NCBI RefSeq assembly: GCF_047948215.1
Contig: NC_134460.1
Span: forward strand, 8,365,501-8,429,500
Direction of reading: 5' to 3'
DNA length: 64,000 nucleotides
From: Lycorma delicatula
Taxonomy: Eukaryota > Arthropoda > Insecta > Hemiptera > Fulgoridae
Positions 1 through 9,528 of the stretch are shown here, in pieces (position 1 is the stretch's first letter; each line of letters begins with the position of its first letter). The notes under the pieces are model-generated. The model saw nothing but the letters and a program-made list of their open reading frames with translations, searched no databases and was not told the origin of the DNA. Made by a program: the position numbers and the translations under genes.

Positions 1-88
1 TATACTGAAATGAAACGACTAGCACTAGATAGGGAATCTTGGAGAGCTGCATCAAACCAGTCAAATGACTGAAGACAAAAAAAAAAAT
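1..88 (+). mobile_element. LINE-A copy 1, 3' end only
   Basis: The window opens inside the last 23 codons of the LINE-A reverse transcriptase ORF, ending SNQSND with a stop at 70-72, followed by gaagac and a poly(A) run to about 88. The same terminus recurs in seven other copies here, which fixes it as the real 3' end of the family. The 5' part lies outside the window, so its length is unknown. Confidence 0.9.
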
Positions 89-356
89 AAAAACTTCAAT
101 ATTAAGTTTTTTTAAAATTATTTATTTGTTGCGAATTTTACAGTTTTCGTCAATTATTACGTAGTAAAACAATATCCATCGTAATCGAATATGTCTTTTC
201 CTTTAGTATCGTAGAATCAAGGCATCCAAAACGCCATTCATAATCTTCTTCGAGGTTTTTAACGTATCCGTCACCTTCTTATAATAAATTATCAATGGTA
301 AGACAAGTGGGGGATTCTTGACACAGGCAATGACATAGGTGGACACCATATCATAT
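89..356. other. AT-rich spacer, nothing recognised
   Basis: No open frame, RNA gene or repeat could be recognised between the LINE-A tail and the first SINE. Confidence 0.5.
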
Positions 357-540
357 TACTTCCTTTTTCCTGTTTAGCATCCGGGAATTACCGTTCAGGT
401 ATTATTTCAGAGGATGATATGTATGAGTGTAGTCTTGTACAGTCTCAGTTCGATCATTCCTGAGATGTGTGGTTACCACCAAAGAACAACGGTATCCACG
501 ATCTAGTATTCAAATCCGTATAAAAATAATTGACTTTACC
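357..540 (-). mobile_element. SINE-1 copy 1, tail half (split element)
   Basis: This is the reverse complement of the tail of the tRNA-derived SINE seen intact at 28417-28703, including the block that reads ggtaattcccgg and the end caggaaaaagg in element orientation. It stops abruptly at 540, and its missing head resumes at 1588, so one SINE is cut in two by the R1-like element between. The tail is at low coordinates, so the SINE lies on the minus strand. Confidence 0.85.
527..540. repeat. 14-bp target-site duplication, left copy
   Basis: The 14 bases taattgactttacc at 527-540 recur exactly at 1574-1587, on either side of the R1-like insertion. A poly(T) run starts at the next base, as expected for a minus-strand LINE 3' end. 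Confidence 0.9.
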
Positions 541-1573
541 TTTTTTTTTTTTTTTTTTTTTTTTTTCCCCGATCGGATATCCAATTAAGTATACTCAGTC
601 GGGGAGAGTGTCCTTTTACTCTCAAAGGACGCGTCCCCCACCCGCCGGCTATATGTCCGGCACGGCAGGTTGGCCTCCCCGGTCTCGGATCTTTTGTTTT
701 ACATTGCCTGCCTCTAATCCCCCGCTTTAGAGCCAAGGTCCCCCGTCGTCCCCCAGCGCCTCAGCAGGGAACCGGGACTCGGTCTTTACGCCTTTGGCCT
801 CTAATCGACAGCGCCGACCCCACAAAGAGCCTAGGCTCCCGCAGGGACGACCCCGCCGACCGGGACTTGGTCTTTTATTTTAACCCAAACTCAAACTCCC
901 CTGGAGTTCACCCCCTTCTCAGGTACCCGCACACCAAGGCTTACAGGCCCTCCATGGAGTGACTGTCCGCCCTACCCTACTGTTTATACTCCCATTCTTC
1001 TGTCTTCATCCTCTTTGGCCCGCAGGACCTCCCCGGCGAACTGCGGAACCATTCCAAGTTCTCATTGTTGTACCCCAACCAGTTTATGAGATTTTCTGGT
1101 GTAAGACCATTAATTACTATTTGACCTCTGTTAACGGCCCATCTTGGACATATGAACAACGTATGTTCGGCATCGTCGTTCTCTGGACAATAGATGCACT
1201 GCGGGGTGGCTCTCTTCCCGATCCTATACAGATACTGACCGAAAGAACCGTGCCCCGACAGTAATTGTGTCATGTAAAAATTGACATCTCCGAGTCTATT
1301 GTTATTCCAGGTTTTAATATTAGGGATTAGGCGTCTGGTCCATTCTCCCACTCTGGACCCTGTCCACTCTTCTTGCCATTCTTGTTCTATAATCCCTTCC
1401 ATCTGTTCTTTCGACATACCGCTGTGTCTGAGGGTTCTGGCTTTTATCTGAAGGTCTACCGGTAGGACCCCGGTCAGTACGCACAGCGCGTAATACGATA
1501 CCGTACAGTAACTAGCAGCTACACGCAGCAATGCCAGTCTATGGACACTTCTCAACTTCTTTTTATTTCGCTG
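541..1573 (-). mobile_element. R1-like non-LTR retrotransposon, 5'-truncated
   Basis: This is a 1,033-bp minus-strand LINE insertion. Its poly(A) tail appears as 26 T at 541-566, followed by a GC-rich 3' UTR of about 410 bp and a C-terminal coding segment at 977-1555. It is bounded by an exact 14-bp target-site duplication and sits inside a SINE, so it is younger than that SINE. Only sequence downstream of the reverse transcriptase remains. The GC-rich character contrasts with the AT-rich surroundings and matches the R1-like pieces near 16.6, 23.4 and 45.4 kb. The R1-clade call rests on the C-terminal protein pattern and is not a phylogenetic placement. Confidence 0.88.
977..1555 (-). CDS. 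R1-like polyprotein, C-terminal fragment (192 aa)
   Basis: This open frame encodes the part of an R1-type pol that follows the reverse transcriptase. It starts with an RSVHRLALLRV block, contains the typical WTRRLIPNIKTW segment near residue 90, and ends with a CX2CX7HX4C zinc knuckle (CIYCPENDDAEHTLFIC). In this family the knuckle is thought to bind nucleic acid during target-primed reverse transcription. The endonuclease and RT domains are missing, so the fragment cannot transpose by itself. The first codon is only the first methionine of a truncated frame, not a natural start. The same domain occurs at 45408-45983. Confidence 0.85.
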   Translation of the reverse strand: MRSVHRLALLRVAASYCTVSYYALCVLTGVLPVDLQIKARTLRHSGMSKEQMEGIIEQEWQEEWTGSRVGEWTRRLIPNIKTWNNNRLGDVNFYMTQLLSGHGSFGQYLYRIGKRATPQCIYCPENDDAEHTLFICPRWAVNRGQIVINGLTPENLINWLGYNNENLEWFRSSPGRSCGPKRMKTEEWEYKQ

Positions 1574-1587
1574 TAATTGACTTTACC
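1574..1587. repeat. 14-bp target-site duplication, right copy
   Basis: This exactly repeats 527-540. Joining the two SINE halves with one copy of the 14 bp restores a continuous SINE. Confidence 0.9.
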
Positions 1588-1677
1588 TGGAATTCTTAAA
1601 CTTAAACGCTGGAATTCTCGACTTCCAAATCAGATGATTTAGGAAGACGCGTTCACCACTAGACCAACCCGGTGGGT
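1588..1677 (-). mobile_element. SINE-1 copy 1, head half
   Basis: Read on the minus strand this is the SINE-1 head, with a tRNA-type A box (ttggtctagtgg) near 1656-1667 and the cttccaaatcag stretch common to the family. It completes the half at 357-540. Confidence 0.85.
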
Positions 1678-1685
1678 CACCGGGT

Positions 1686-1696
1686 TAGTCTAGTGG
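1686..1696 (+). promoter_or_regulatory. Pol III A box of SINE-1 copy 2
   Basis: TAGTCTAGTGG matches the tRNA A-box consensus TRGYNNARNGG at every position. The B box follows about 50 bp downstream at 1747. Confidence 0.75.
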
Positions 1697-1746
1697 TTAA
1701 ATTTGTTAGAGCAAAATCAGCTGATTTAAGAAATCGAGAGTTCTAA

Positions 1747-1757
1747 GGTTTGATTCC
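1747..1757 (+). promoter_or_regulatory. Pol III B box of SINE-1 copy 2
   Basis: GGTTTGATTCC matches the B-box consensus GGTTCGANNCC except for C to T at the fifth position. Other copies keep the C, for example GTTCAAATC at 54072-54080. Confidence 0.7.
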
Positions 1758-1900
1758 TTGTAAAGGCAGTTAGTTGTTTTTATTTGGATTTGAATGCTAA
1801 ACTGTGGATACCAGTGTTCTTTGGTGTTGGATTTCAATTAACCACATCTCTCAAGAGTGGTTCTACCTGCCTACATTTCATCTTCCATTTTTCTATTATT

Positions 1901-2819
1901 TATTTTTTTTTTTTATCAGAGTATCATTAAATTTTAGTATAATAAAAATCAGTTGTTTGGTTAATATATTAAATTAAAATTTAATTTCGAAATATATCAT
2001 TAAAAATTGAAGAACAATTGGCTTTTTGATTACATTTTTTGCTCGCGTAAAATATTCAAAAATAAAAAACCCACAATTTATAGTTTATCTTTACTCATTA
2101 ACCAAACCAATTTGGGTATTTTCTGATTAGTAAATTTCTACGATAATCATTTTAAATGTATACTTAATTCCTTTTCATAAGCCAAGTAAGAAAAATAAAC
2201 AGTCATTAAAAACGAACATTTTTACGTTTTATGAAAGAATTAATTTCTCAAATAAAATTTTATTTTATTTAATATTATATTATATAATTTTAAATACACA
2301 CATTTTAAATTATACAAGAAAATGATTAACCTAAACTTAGTTTTTTGAACAACAGTTTGTATTTAATGGTTTGTTATAATCAAAACAATAATTTTATTTC
2401 CCTCGTTATAATTTTACTTCTGGTGCAGAATCATAGTTATAAATTTGAAAAGTATAGTGACTGCTCAAAATTTTGGGTATCGGGGTATTTTTAAGGTTTC
2501 AAGAACCTTTATTCCAAAAAATAAAAAAATAAAAAAATTGTTACAGAAGTTTCCGGAAGATCTAGCATGTACTCCTGCATTTTGATTATTGTCTCCAAAC
2601 TTGTTGAATATAATTCTTTGTAAATAGCTCAACAAATTTCTATATATAGACCATGGTAAACTTTAGAGAAAATTAAAATAAGGGGAGAGAGGTAATTTTT
2701 GTCAATTTTAAGTTTTTAGTTTTTTGTGTGGTGGTAGAAAAAATGATTGTAGTACAACGAACGTAATTTTATTTTAATTAAAAAAATTTAAAGTCAATCG
2801 AATTACGGAGTGGGGAATC
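1901..2819. other. AT-rich spacer
   Basis: No gene, RNA or recognisable transposon was seen here. Short purine-rich stretches near 2690-2820 are unclassified. Confidence 0.5.
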
Positions 2820-2856
2820 GTATATATATATTATATATATATATCTTATATATATA

Positions 2857-2930
<74 letters not shown>
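2820..2930. repeat. (TA)n microsatellite, interrupted
   Basis: This is mostly alternating T and A, broken by a few ctta and tta interruptions. A second TA tract follows 60 bp later. Confidence 0.95.
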
Positions 2931-2932
<2 letters not shown>

Positions 2933-2987
2933 GCAATGTATCCAACAAGGGTAAAAAATTATAGTTTCCTTATAAGAGAAAAAAGCT

Positions 2988-2988
2988 A

Positions 2989-3038
<50 letters not shown>
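2988..3038. repeat. (TA)n microsatellite
   Basis: This is an uninterrupted TA tract of about 50 bp, paired with the tract at 2820-2930. Confidence 0.95.
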
Positions 3039-3040
<2 letters not shown>

Positions 3041-4640
3041 TTTAAAATACATTCACCTCTATTTAATTGCAGATAATTTTAATAATGAAAATTTTTCGTT
3101 ACTTAGCTTATAAAAACGAACATGTAATTTTTTTAACACTTTTATAATATTTATTTCTGACTAAATATCCGTTTCTTGGACAACTGTCGGTAACTGGAAA
3201 AACATTGATCGAAAAACGCCAAAATTAGTTTTAGATAGATTTTTTTTTCTTACCGAAAATCAGCTAAAATTATGAAATAGCTAGTTAATTTATTTATTTA
3301 CTTAGAATTTAAAAAAATGTTTTAGATAAAAAATAAATAAATTACTGTAAATATCTCTTGCCTCACCCAGGAAAATATAACAGCTTTATGTAAATTTTGA
3401 AGTTTACGTACGGGATAGAATGAGGGTGAAAGCTTAAAAATACCAACACACATGTAAATATCCATTCAAACAGAATATTATTTAACTGAGATTTCTTTAT
3501 TTATGAATTCACGAAACTGAAAACGTCAGAAGCACAAAGGATCGGTTGCGTCACTTTCTACCATTAGTATAACGTTTTTTCTTTTATATATTAAAATCGC
3601 CAAGTAATTAACAATTTAAATAAAAAAGGAATACACTAAAAAACTAAATAAAATTAATTTTAATAAGTACCGTAATTTAACAGATAATATTCAACTAAGT
3701 ATTTTTATTTAATACAATTAATACATTTATTATTGTAGAATAAAATTTCTCTCATCTGTTTAATATGTTAGTTACATTAAATTGATGTAAATACTTAATA
3801 CAATGGATATGTTTTTGTTTTTTAGAACATCTATCGACCAGCAACGTTTTTCTAAATTTCGTTCTATAGCAAACCGCTCTGAATAATTTATACTTTCATT
3901 TTGCGTGAATCCTGACCGTGCATTTTAATATCGTAGTTTGCATTGTAAAAAATTACTACCGTCAGTCTTATGGGAAGTCTTTCTTCTAATGACAATTGAT
4001 TGACCTGCTCATTAATACTGCATAAATTAATACAATTTTTGCAATTCAAATGTTATGTTTATTTTTTCACTAAAAAAGTAAAAAAAAATCAAAAGATGAG
4101 AGAATTTAAATCCTTCCGTTGTTTTTCGACTTGCAAACCTTTCAATGTTTATTCCAACCGCATTATAAAATTTCTTAATCACCTACGGCTAGAAAATTCC
4201 TATGTATTTAGGCGTTCACATTTCAATCCAACCAGACAATCCAACAAACCGTTATTGAATTCAATATATATGCATGTTTGTGAATACTTTTGTCACGGAT
4301 TCGGATTAAGCATCGTTAGAGGATTACAGAAATACAAGAATGGCCACGATCGACAGTCAGGTTCGGGTCAAAATGGCCGCCAAAATAAAAATTCGTAATA
4401 ATCATTACGCAAAACCTGTGTAAGCTATCATGTTAGTTCAAACGCAATAACTTAAGGTATACTAAAACGCATAAAATTACAAATATTAATTTTACAAATC
4501 AAGCGTAAGAACTAAAAATGGTGGAAAAACTAACATTTTACAAATTAAAAAAAAAAGTATTATGCCATATAACCGCCAAAACACGAGATAAATAAATTAT
4601 AACTTATCGTGAGCAGTGAAAATAGAAGATTAAATAGAAT
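3041..4640. other. AT-rich spacer with one unsupported ORF
   Basis: There is no recognisable gene. A 132-codon open frame at 4000-4398 has no known domain and looks like chance. The last part (4270-4390) is less AT-rich but matches nothing I know. Confidence 0.5.
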
Positions 4641-5025
4641 ATTAATAGAAATAAATTAATAACTGAAAGAACAAATAATAATAAGAAGGTTCGTTTGGGA
4701 AAGTCTTACTAGACTTTTCATTGATAGTTGTAAATTTCAGTTCCGTTTAAATTCTTTAAAAAATACACGAAGTATCATTATTTTTCTAAAGTATAATATT
4801 AGTTATAATAAAAATCAAATAGGAATAATTAAAATAGAAAATACAGAAAGACAAACTCCAATACAAAAAGGTGTGAGTCAAAGATGCAGTCTACCCGATT
4901 TGCTTTTTAATTTTTAAAAACCAATAAAGAAAATACAAAAAAAAGAATAGAATAAAAATCAAGGGGGGGGAAATAAAAATAGAATTTTTAATTAACTAAT
5001 GGTCTCTATTTAGTCTGAAGTAAAA

Positions 5026-5175
5026 ATAATCTTTCAATTAACCACACATCACAGGAACGGTCGACCTGACTCCAGACTACACTTCATTTACATTCATACA
5101 TATCATCCTCATTCATTCTCTGAAGTAATATCTTATAGTGCTACCGGAGGCTTAACAGAAAAAGAAAGAAAAAAG
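5026..5175 (+). mobile_element. SINE-1 copy 3, 3' part
   Basis: This matches the body and tail of SINE-1, from caattaaccacacatc through acttcatttacattcatac to the ggaggctta end. The tRNA-like head is absent, so it is 5'-truncated. Confidence 0.75.
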
Positions 5176-5187
5176 GAAGAATAATCT

Positions 5188-5270
5188 AGACGAATGGATC
5201 TATTCGTCCATTCTTCTAAATGGACGAATTAGATCCATTTAGAAGAAATGGATCTAATTCGTCCATACAG
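5188..5270. repeat. Cluster of short palindromes
   Basis: The words atggatct and its reverse complement, and aatggacgaat and its reverse complement, alternate several times in about 80 bp, giving overlapping inverted repeats able to form alternative hairpins. The origin is unclear. Confidence 0.7.
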
Positions 5271-5730
5271 TTATCTATAACTGTAGGAGATATTATAACT
5301 GGAAAATAGGAGAATAAAAGCGGTAAAAAAAAGAAGGATAATTTGGGTTTATTATTAAGGTGTAAGAAAAGTGCGTTCCAAATTTTTTATTTAGGAGAAA
5401 AATGACAAAGAATGGAAAAGTATAATGGCAAGAATATTTTTATGGAAAAAAAAACAAAGTTGTCTGATAAATTTAAGAATTTTAAATAAATTCCTAAGAA
5501 TATTTTTGTGAGGTGTGTGAAGTAAAACATGAACAATAAGGAGGCCAAAAAATGAAATACGGAGTGACAGGAGAATGTTTAAAATTAGATTTTATAATAT
5601 GATATGAAGAAATTAAAAAGGAACATAATGTCATAATCTTATAAAAAAGGGTCAAGGTTAATTGACAACTCAGCTTACAGATTTGATTTTATAAGAAAGT
5701 ACAGACGACAGTAAGCAAGAAAAAGATTAG

Positions 5731-5939
5731 AATATACAAAAAAGATAATCGAACATATAAGCTCTGGTACCCTGAGGTTATGAGACTGGAAGTCATACAC
5801 TTATTACATTTTTAATGTTCTTATTTTGATTTGATTACTAAATTCCATTACACTTTACACGGTAGTCCATCTATAACGAGTATGTTTTTGGAGATGTAAA
5901 TCGTAAACATTTACGAGAAGAAATCGAAAGCAATTTTTT
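5731..5939. other. Short spacer
   Basis: Nothing is recognised between the old LINE remnant and the second SINE type. Confidence 0.5.
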
Positions 5940-6092
5940 AAATCAAATGTTTTTATGAGATTACTGGGATCTACTGCTATTGACACTAGTCCGATGGAAA
6001 TTTATAGTATATGAAAATGCCTAATCGGAATTTGAACCCAGGATCTTCGAATGAAAGGCCGAGACATTACCTCTCCACTACAGAGATTGGCA
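5940..6092 (-). mobile_element. SINE-2, tRNA-derived, minus strand
   Basis: On the minus strand the head reads through an A box tagtggagagg, a perfect TRGYNNARNGG match, and a B-box-like ggttcaaattcc about 40 nt further on, followed by a body with attttcatatac and atttccatcgg. This tRNA-like head plus unrelated body is the layout of a SINE. It differs in sequence from SINE-1, so it is a second family. One base extra in the B box suggests an old copy. Confidence 0.7.
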
Positions 6093-6355
6093 TATTTGAT
6101 TTGTATTTATTGTTTTAATGATTATATCGTGTTTGAATTTTATTTATCGCATTATTATTTTCAAACAAATATATAATTAATGTCACAAATATTTTATATT
6201 GCATTAACAGGAAATTCTAGAACGGTCATGAAGCCTCAACATATCAAATATTTTGAAAAGAAAAAAGGGTGCTAACGGAAGTTCAAGAATAAAATATATC
6301 AGGCAGACGGTGACAAAATACATGTTATAAGGAACAACAAACACGCGCGCGCGTG

Positions 6356-6358
<3 letters not shown>
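6093..6358. other. AT-rich spacer before the CA repeat
   Basis: No gene is seen. A short alternating cgcgcgcg run at 6344-6353 leads into the CA tract. Confidence 0.5.

Positions 6359-6412
<54 letters not shown>
6359..6412. repeat. (AC)n microsatellite
   Basis: About 27 uninterrupted AC units follow a short GC-alternating stretch. Open frames across it are repeat artefacts. Confidence 0.97.
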
Positions 6413-6418
<6 letters not shown>

Positions 6419-6566
6419 ACAAATCTTGCATATATGAGGGTAAGTCAATTATCATCTGCAGTTTAATTATATTTTTGTTTATGTTGGTAGTTCTGTCGTG
6501 TTGCGTAGATGACGCATGCATGGTTTAATTGTTGTTATGTCTGTGCAGGTTTGATGCTGCTAGGTT

Positions 6567-6621
6567 TGGTTAACCGCAGGGCAGCGATAATGGAATATTA
6601 TCGCTGCCCTGCGGTTAACCA
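6567..6621. repeat. Perfect 25-bp hairpin in the mariner leader
   Basis: The 25 bases at 6567-6591 are exactly the reverse complement of 6597-6621, with a five-base loop (ggaat). It ends at the ATG of the transposase at 6621. Confidence 0.95.
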
Positions 6622-7735
6622 TGGCTGCTCCGCTTTCTGTCTGCACCAAAGAAGAGCAAACGTTCAGCGATCCAGTTTTTGTGGTCGGAAGGTGTATCAG
6701 GGGCCGAAATTCATCGATGACTTTCGGTACAGCACGAGAACACTGTGTTGCCGCAACGAAGTGTCTACGAATGAATTGAAAAATTCACAAACGGTCGCAC
6801 AAGTGTTACGCACAACGAAGGAGCCGGACGACCGTTTACCGCCACAAATGAGGAAAATATTGAGCGTGCACGTGACATGGTTTTCTTAGACAGACGAGTA
6901 ACTATCGATGAAGTGGCACATCGTTTGAAAATTAGTCACGGTTCTGCCTACGAAATCATGCACAACAGACTTCGATTTCATAAAGGCTGTGCAAGATGGG
7001 TCCCAAAACAACTCACACAGTCGCACAGACAAACGCGCTTGGACATCTGCAAAAACGCTTGGATCGCTATGGTAACGAACGGGACATCTTGTTAGACAGA
7101 ATCATCACTGGTGACGCAACATGGATCCATCATTTACGAGCCGGAGAGTAAACGGTAGAGTATGGAATGGAATCATCCAAATTCGCCCTGGATATAAAGT
7201 TCAAGATCCAACCATCCGCAGGAAAATTGATGCTTACGGTTTTTTTGGGATTCAAAAGGCCCAGTACTGGAACATTATGAGGAAAGGGGTATGACAATAA
7301 ACAGTGCGCGTTACAGTGAGGTGCTTACTGCCAAGCTAATGCCTGCAATTCGAAGCAAACACCGAGGACTGCTGTCGAAAAGTGTTGTGTTATTGGACGA
7401 CAATGCCCGTTCACATACTGCTGCCCACACTGCTGAAACGCTCCAGAAACTCAACTTTAAAGTAATAGCTCATCCTCCGTATAATCCTGATCTTATCCCT
7501 TCTGACTAGCACTTGTTTGGTCCACTCAAAGAGGTATTAAGGGGCCGTCGATTTATCCCGGACGAAACAGTGAAAGAAGCGGTGAATTCCTGGCTCGCAG
7601 CTCAACCGAAAACCTTTTTTTATGAGGGCATCAGGAAGCTTGTGGAACGCTGGACTAAGTGTGTTGAAATGCAAGGGTTTTCCTGTTTATTTGTTTGGTG
7701 TTTGTGTGTTTGCAACAGCTTCTCGCGAGAACAAC
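6621..7735 (+). pseudogene. Mariner transposase pseudogene (DDD type)
   Basis: The frame begins MAAPLSVCTKEEQ at 6621 and shifts soon after. Recognisable blocks in order are the HTH segment with RRVTIDEVAHRLKISHGSAYE (6890-6960), the first catalytic aspartate in TGDATWIHH (7110-7130), the second in VLLDDNARSHTA (7390-7425), and the third in NPDLIPSD (7485-7508), with a stop directly after it. The C-terminal block FGPLKEVLRGRRF follows. This resembles the mariner family also known from SETMAR-type fusions. At least three frameshifts and several stops make it inactive. Confidence 0.88.
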
Positions 7736-9242
7736 CGACCGATTGCTTTTAAATTTTCAGGACATATTTGTGTCATCCCAGTAAAGGTATTAAGCCGTAA
7801 ATCGAGGCTCTAGCCCCATTGCGAGAGTGAATTAAAGAAAAAAAATAATAATCCTTTCACTCCATTATATTTATATCACCATGGCAACAGAAATGTAATG
7901 AAGTTCATATTTGTTTACTGAATATATGTAAAATATTTAATATACTATATTTTCTTCTATTCTATCTTTTCTACTTTAGTTTCATTTCAGGAATTTGTAT
8001 ACTTCGTTCTTCGCCGTTTCCTCTTCTCTTATTTTTTTGTATATAATTATTATTCCCTTTCATTATTCATTTTCTTTCTTCTTCCTTCATGTACTTTTTT
8101 CAATCTTTTTCATTATATCCTCTAAGAAGAAACTGAACCAAGGACAATCAAGTATCGCTTAGCGTAAGAAGGGTTTACGAAAACAAGAAATCAAACTGGA
8201 AAAAGATCAGCGCCAAGATGTTGCCTTCTGGCTAGATTGTCGAGCGAGCGGAAGTGAGCCCGACAAGCTAGTCTATATGTATACGGAAGCTATATATATG
8301 TATACAGAATAAAACATAAAAATATGTAAAATGGTGAGGAGTTGTATGCGTTTAAGAATTTCTTGCAAGTGTCCAGTGAATTAGTAATCAAAATAAAAAT
8401 ATAACTAAAGTTAGGAAAACTTAGTAAAAATTTATATTACTAGTATTTTGTACTAGGGATACATTAAAACAAAGTCTTCTGTTTCTAATACAACCAAAAT
8501 TTTTCCAGTGTAATTTTAAATTAGAAAACTCTTTTTCTAAGATGGGAGTGCCGTGCGGGACAGTGGGGGCTATCCAAATAAAAGAGAAGGTACAAACATA
8601 CGAAAGAGTCAAGGGGATTGAGGTAGATGGGTTGTACAGGAGGCAGACCCAAACATGCCTGATGCGGATCTAATTATGATAATATTGTTTTAGAATAAGC
8701 TTAAATTACATCTTAGTTAGGAGTTGGACAAATAACATACTCTTTTTTCTATCTACAGGTAAAAATAAAGAGTATAAAATAGGTAAGTGATGCTAAATAG
8801 TAAAATATCGTACCGTGACGAACCAACACATTGCCAAAATTTTGCAAACATAATCTTACTTTATATTAAGTTCAGTACATGCTTAAATGGTTAATTTACC
8901 ATTTAAAAAAAATCCCCCAACTTCTCCCTTTACCAAAAAAAAAAAGAATTATTATTACATATTTTTCAACCGAATTGTTTTTGTCTGCTTAAGCATGATG
9001 ATAGTGGAAGTGTCAAAAAAAATTGGGGAGCAATATTGGTGGTGGGGAGAGCCGATCAAATTTTGAAATATCGATTTTCTGAATTTTTTTAACTTTTTCC
9101 ATCTATTATTTTTCCACTATATAAGAAATAAAATAATCAGTGTCAAAAAAGTTGCGTGAATTTCATGAAAGTTCAGCAGGAAAGATAAGAATTGTATTTT
9201 TTTAATCCAACACACAATAAATACTTTTTAAAAAAATAAATT
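7736..9242. other. Spacer with one imperfect hairpin
   Basis: No gene is recognised. An imperfect inverted repeat lies at about 8229-8273 (arms of 16 with 3 mismatches, around gagcgagcggaagtgagc). The 8900-9240 part is T- and A-rich with no coding signal. Confidence 0.5.
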
Positions 9243-9480
9243 AACCCACCGGATTGGTCTAATGATAAAATGGTCGTAAATCGGCTGGTTAAGTTCTCAG
9301 GATCAAATTCTAATAAAAGTAATTACTTTATTCGGATTTGAATACCAGATCGTGGATACCGGTGTTCTTTGGTGGTTGGGTTTCAATTAACCACAAGTCT
9401 CAGGTTAGTCGACCGAGTTTGTTCAAAACTACAAATTTACCGGTACAGTTACATCACTGATAAGTCGCCAATGATTTAAT
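9243..9480 (+). mobile_element. SINE-1 copy, variant tail (subfamily b)
   Basis: The head acccaccggattggtctaatg and the body ggataccggtgttctttgg match SINE-1. The tail instead reads gtcgaccgagtttgttcaaaactac and taccggtacagttacatc, as in the minus-strand piece at 28909-29100. This suggests two subfamilies that share a head and differ in tail. Confidence 0.75.
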
Positions 9481-9489
9481 TATTGATGC

Positions 9490-9491
<2 letters not shown>

Positions 9492-9526
<35 letters not shown>
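9492..9526. repeat. (TA)n microsatellite
   Basis: About 17 TA units lie between the SINE and LINE-B copy 1. Confidence 0.95.

Positions 9527-9528
<2 letters not shown>

Larger units (their letters stand above)
1678..1900 (+). mobile_element. SINE-1 copy 2, head-to-head with copy 1
   Basis: This plus-strand SINE begins directly against the head of copy 1. It has an A box at 1686-1696, a B box at 1747-1757, and the shared body with ggataccagtgttctttgg. The tail is diverged and fades into T-rich DNA near 1900. No target-site duplication was found. Confidence 0.8.
4640..5730 (+). pseudogene. Ancient LINE-A-related RT remnant
   Basis: Translated pieces in several frames resemble LINE-A. IQKGVSQRCSLPDLLFNF near 4860-4915 corresponds to the LINE-A IRKGVRQGCSLSPLLFNL block, the segment near 5380-5420 resembles the CYLGSKITKDG region, and RRMFKIRF near 5570-5590 corresponds to YRRMLKIR. 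Stops and frameshifts run throughout, so it is much older than the other copies. A SINE tail (5026-5175) and a palindromic cluster (5188-5270) interrupt it. Confidence 0.6.
6430..7735 (+). mobile_element. Mariner-family DNA transposon relic
   Basis: The leader (gagggtaagtcaattatc onward) and the coding remnant together give about 1.3 kb, the usual mariner size. The coding part is broken. I could not find a matching inverted repeat at the 3' side; sequence after about 7690 no longer resembles mariner, so the right terminus is probably lost or diverged. Confidence 0.8.

Noticed and set aside
959..1264. Plus-strand 101-codon frame
   Set aside because: It is antisense to the R1-like CCHC frame, which has recognisable motifs.
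4000..4398. 132-codon open frame
   Set aside because: There is no recognisable domain, composition is like the surrounding AT-rich DNA, and no splice-like or conserved context is visible. A chance frame is the simplest reading.
8229..8273. Possible tRNA or terminator-like hairpin
   Set aside because: It has a single imperfect stem with three mismatches and no further arms, so it is reported only as part of a spacer.
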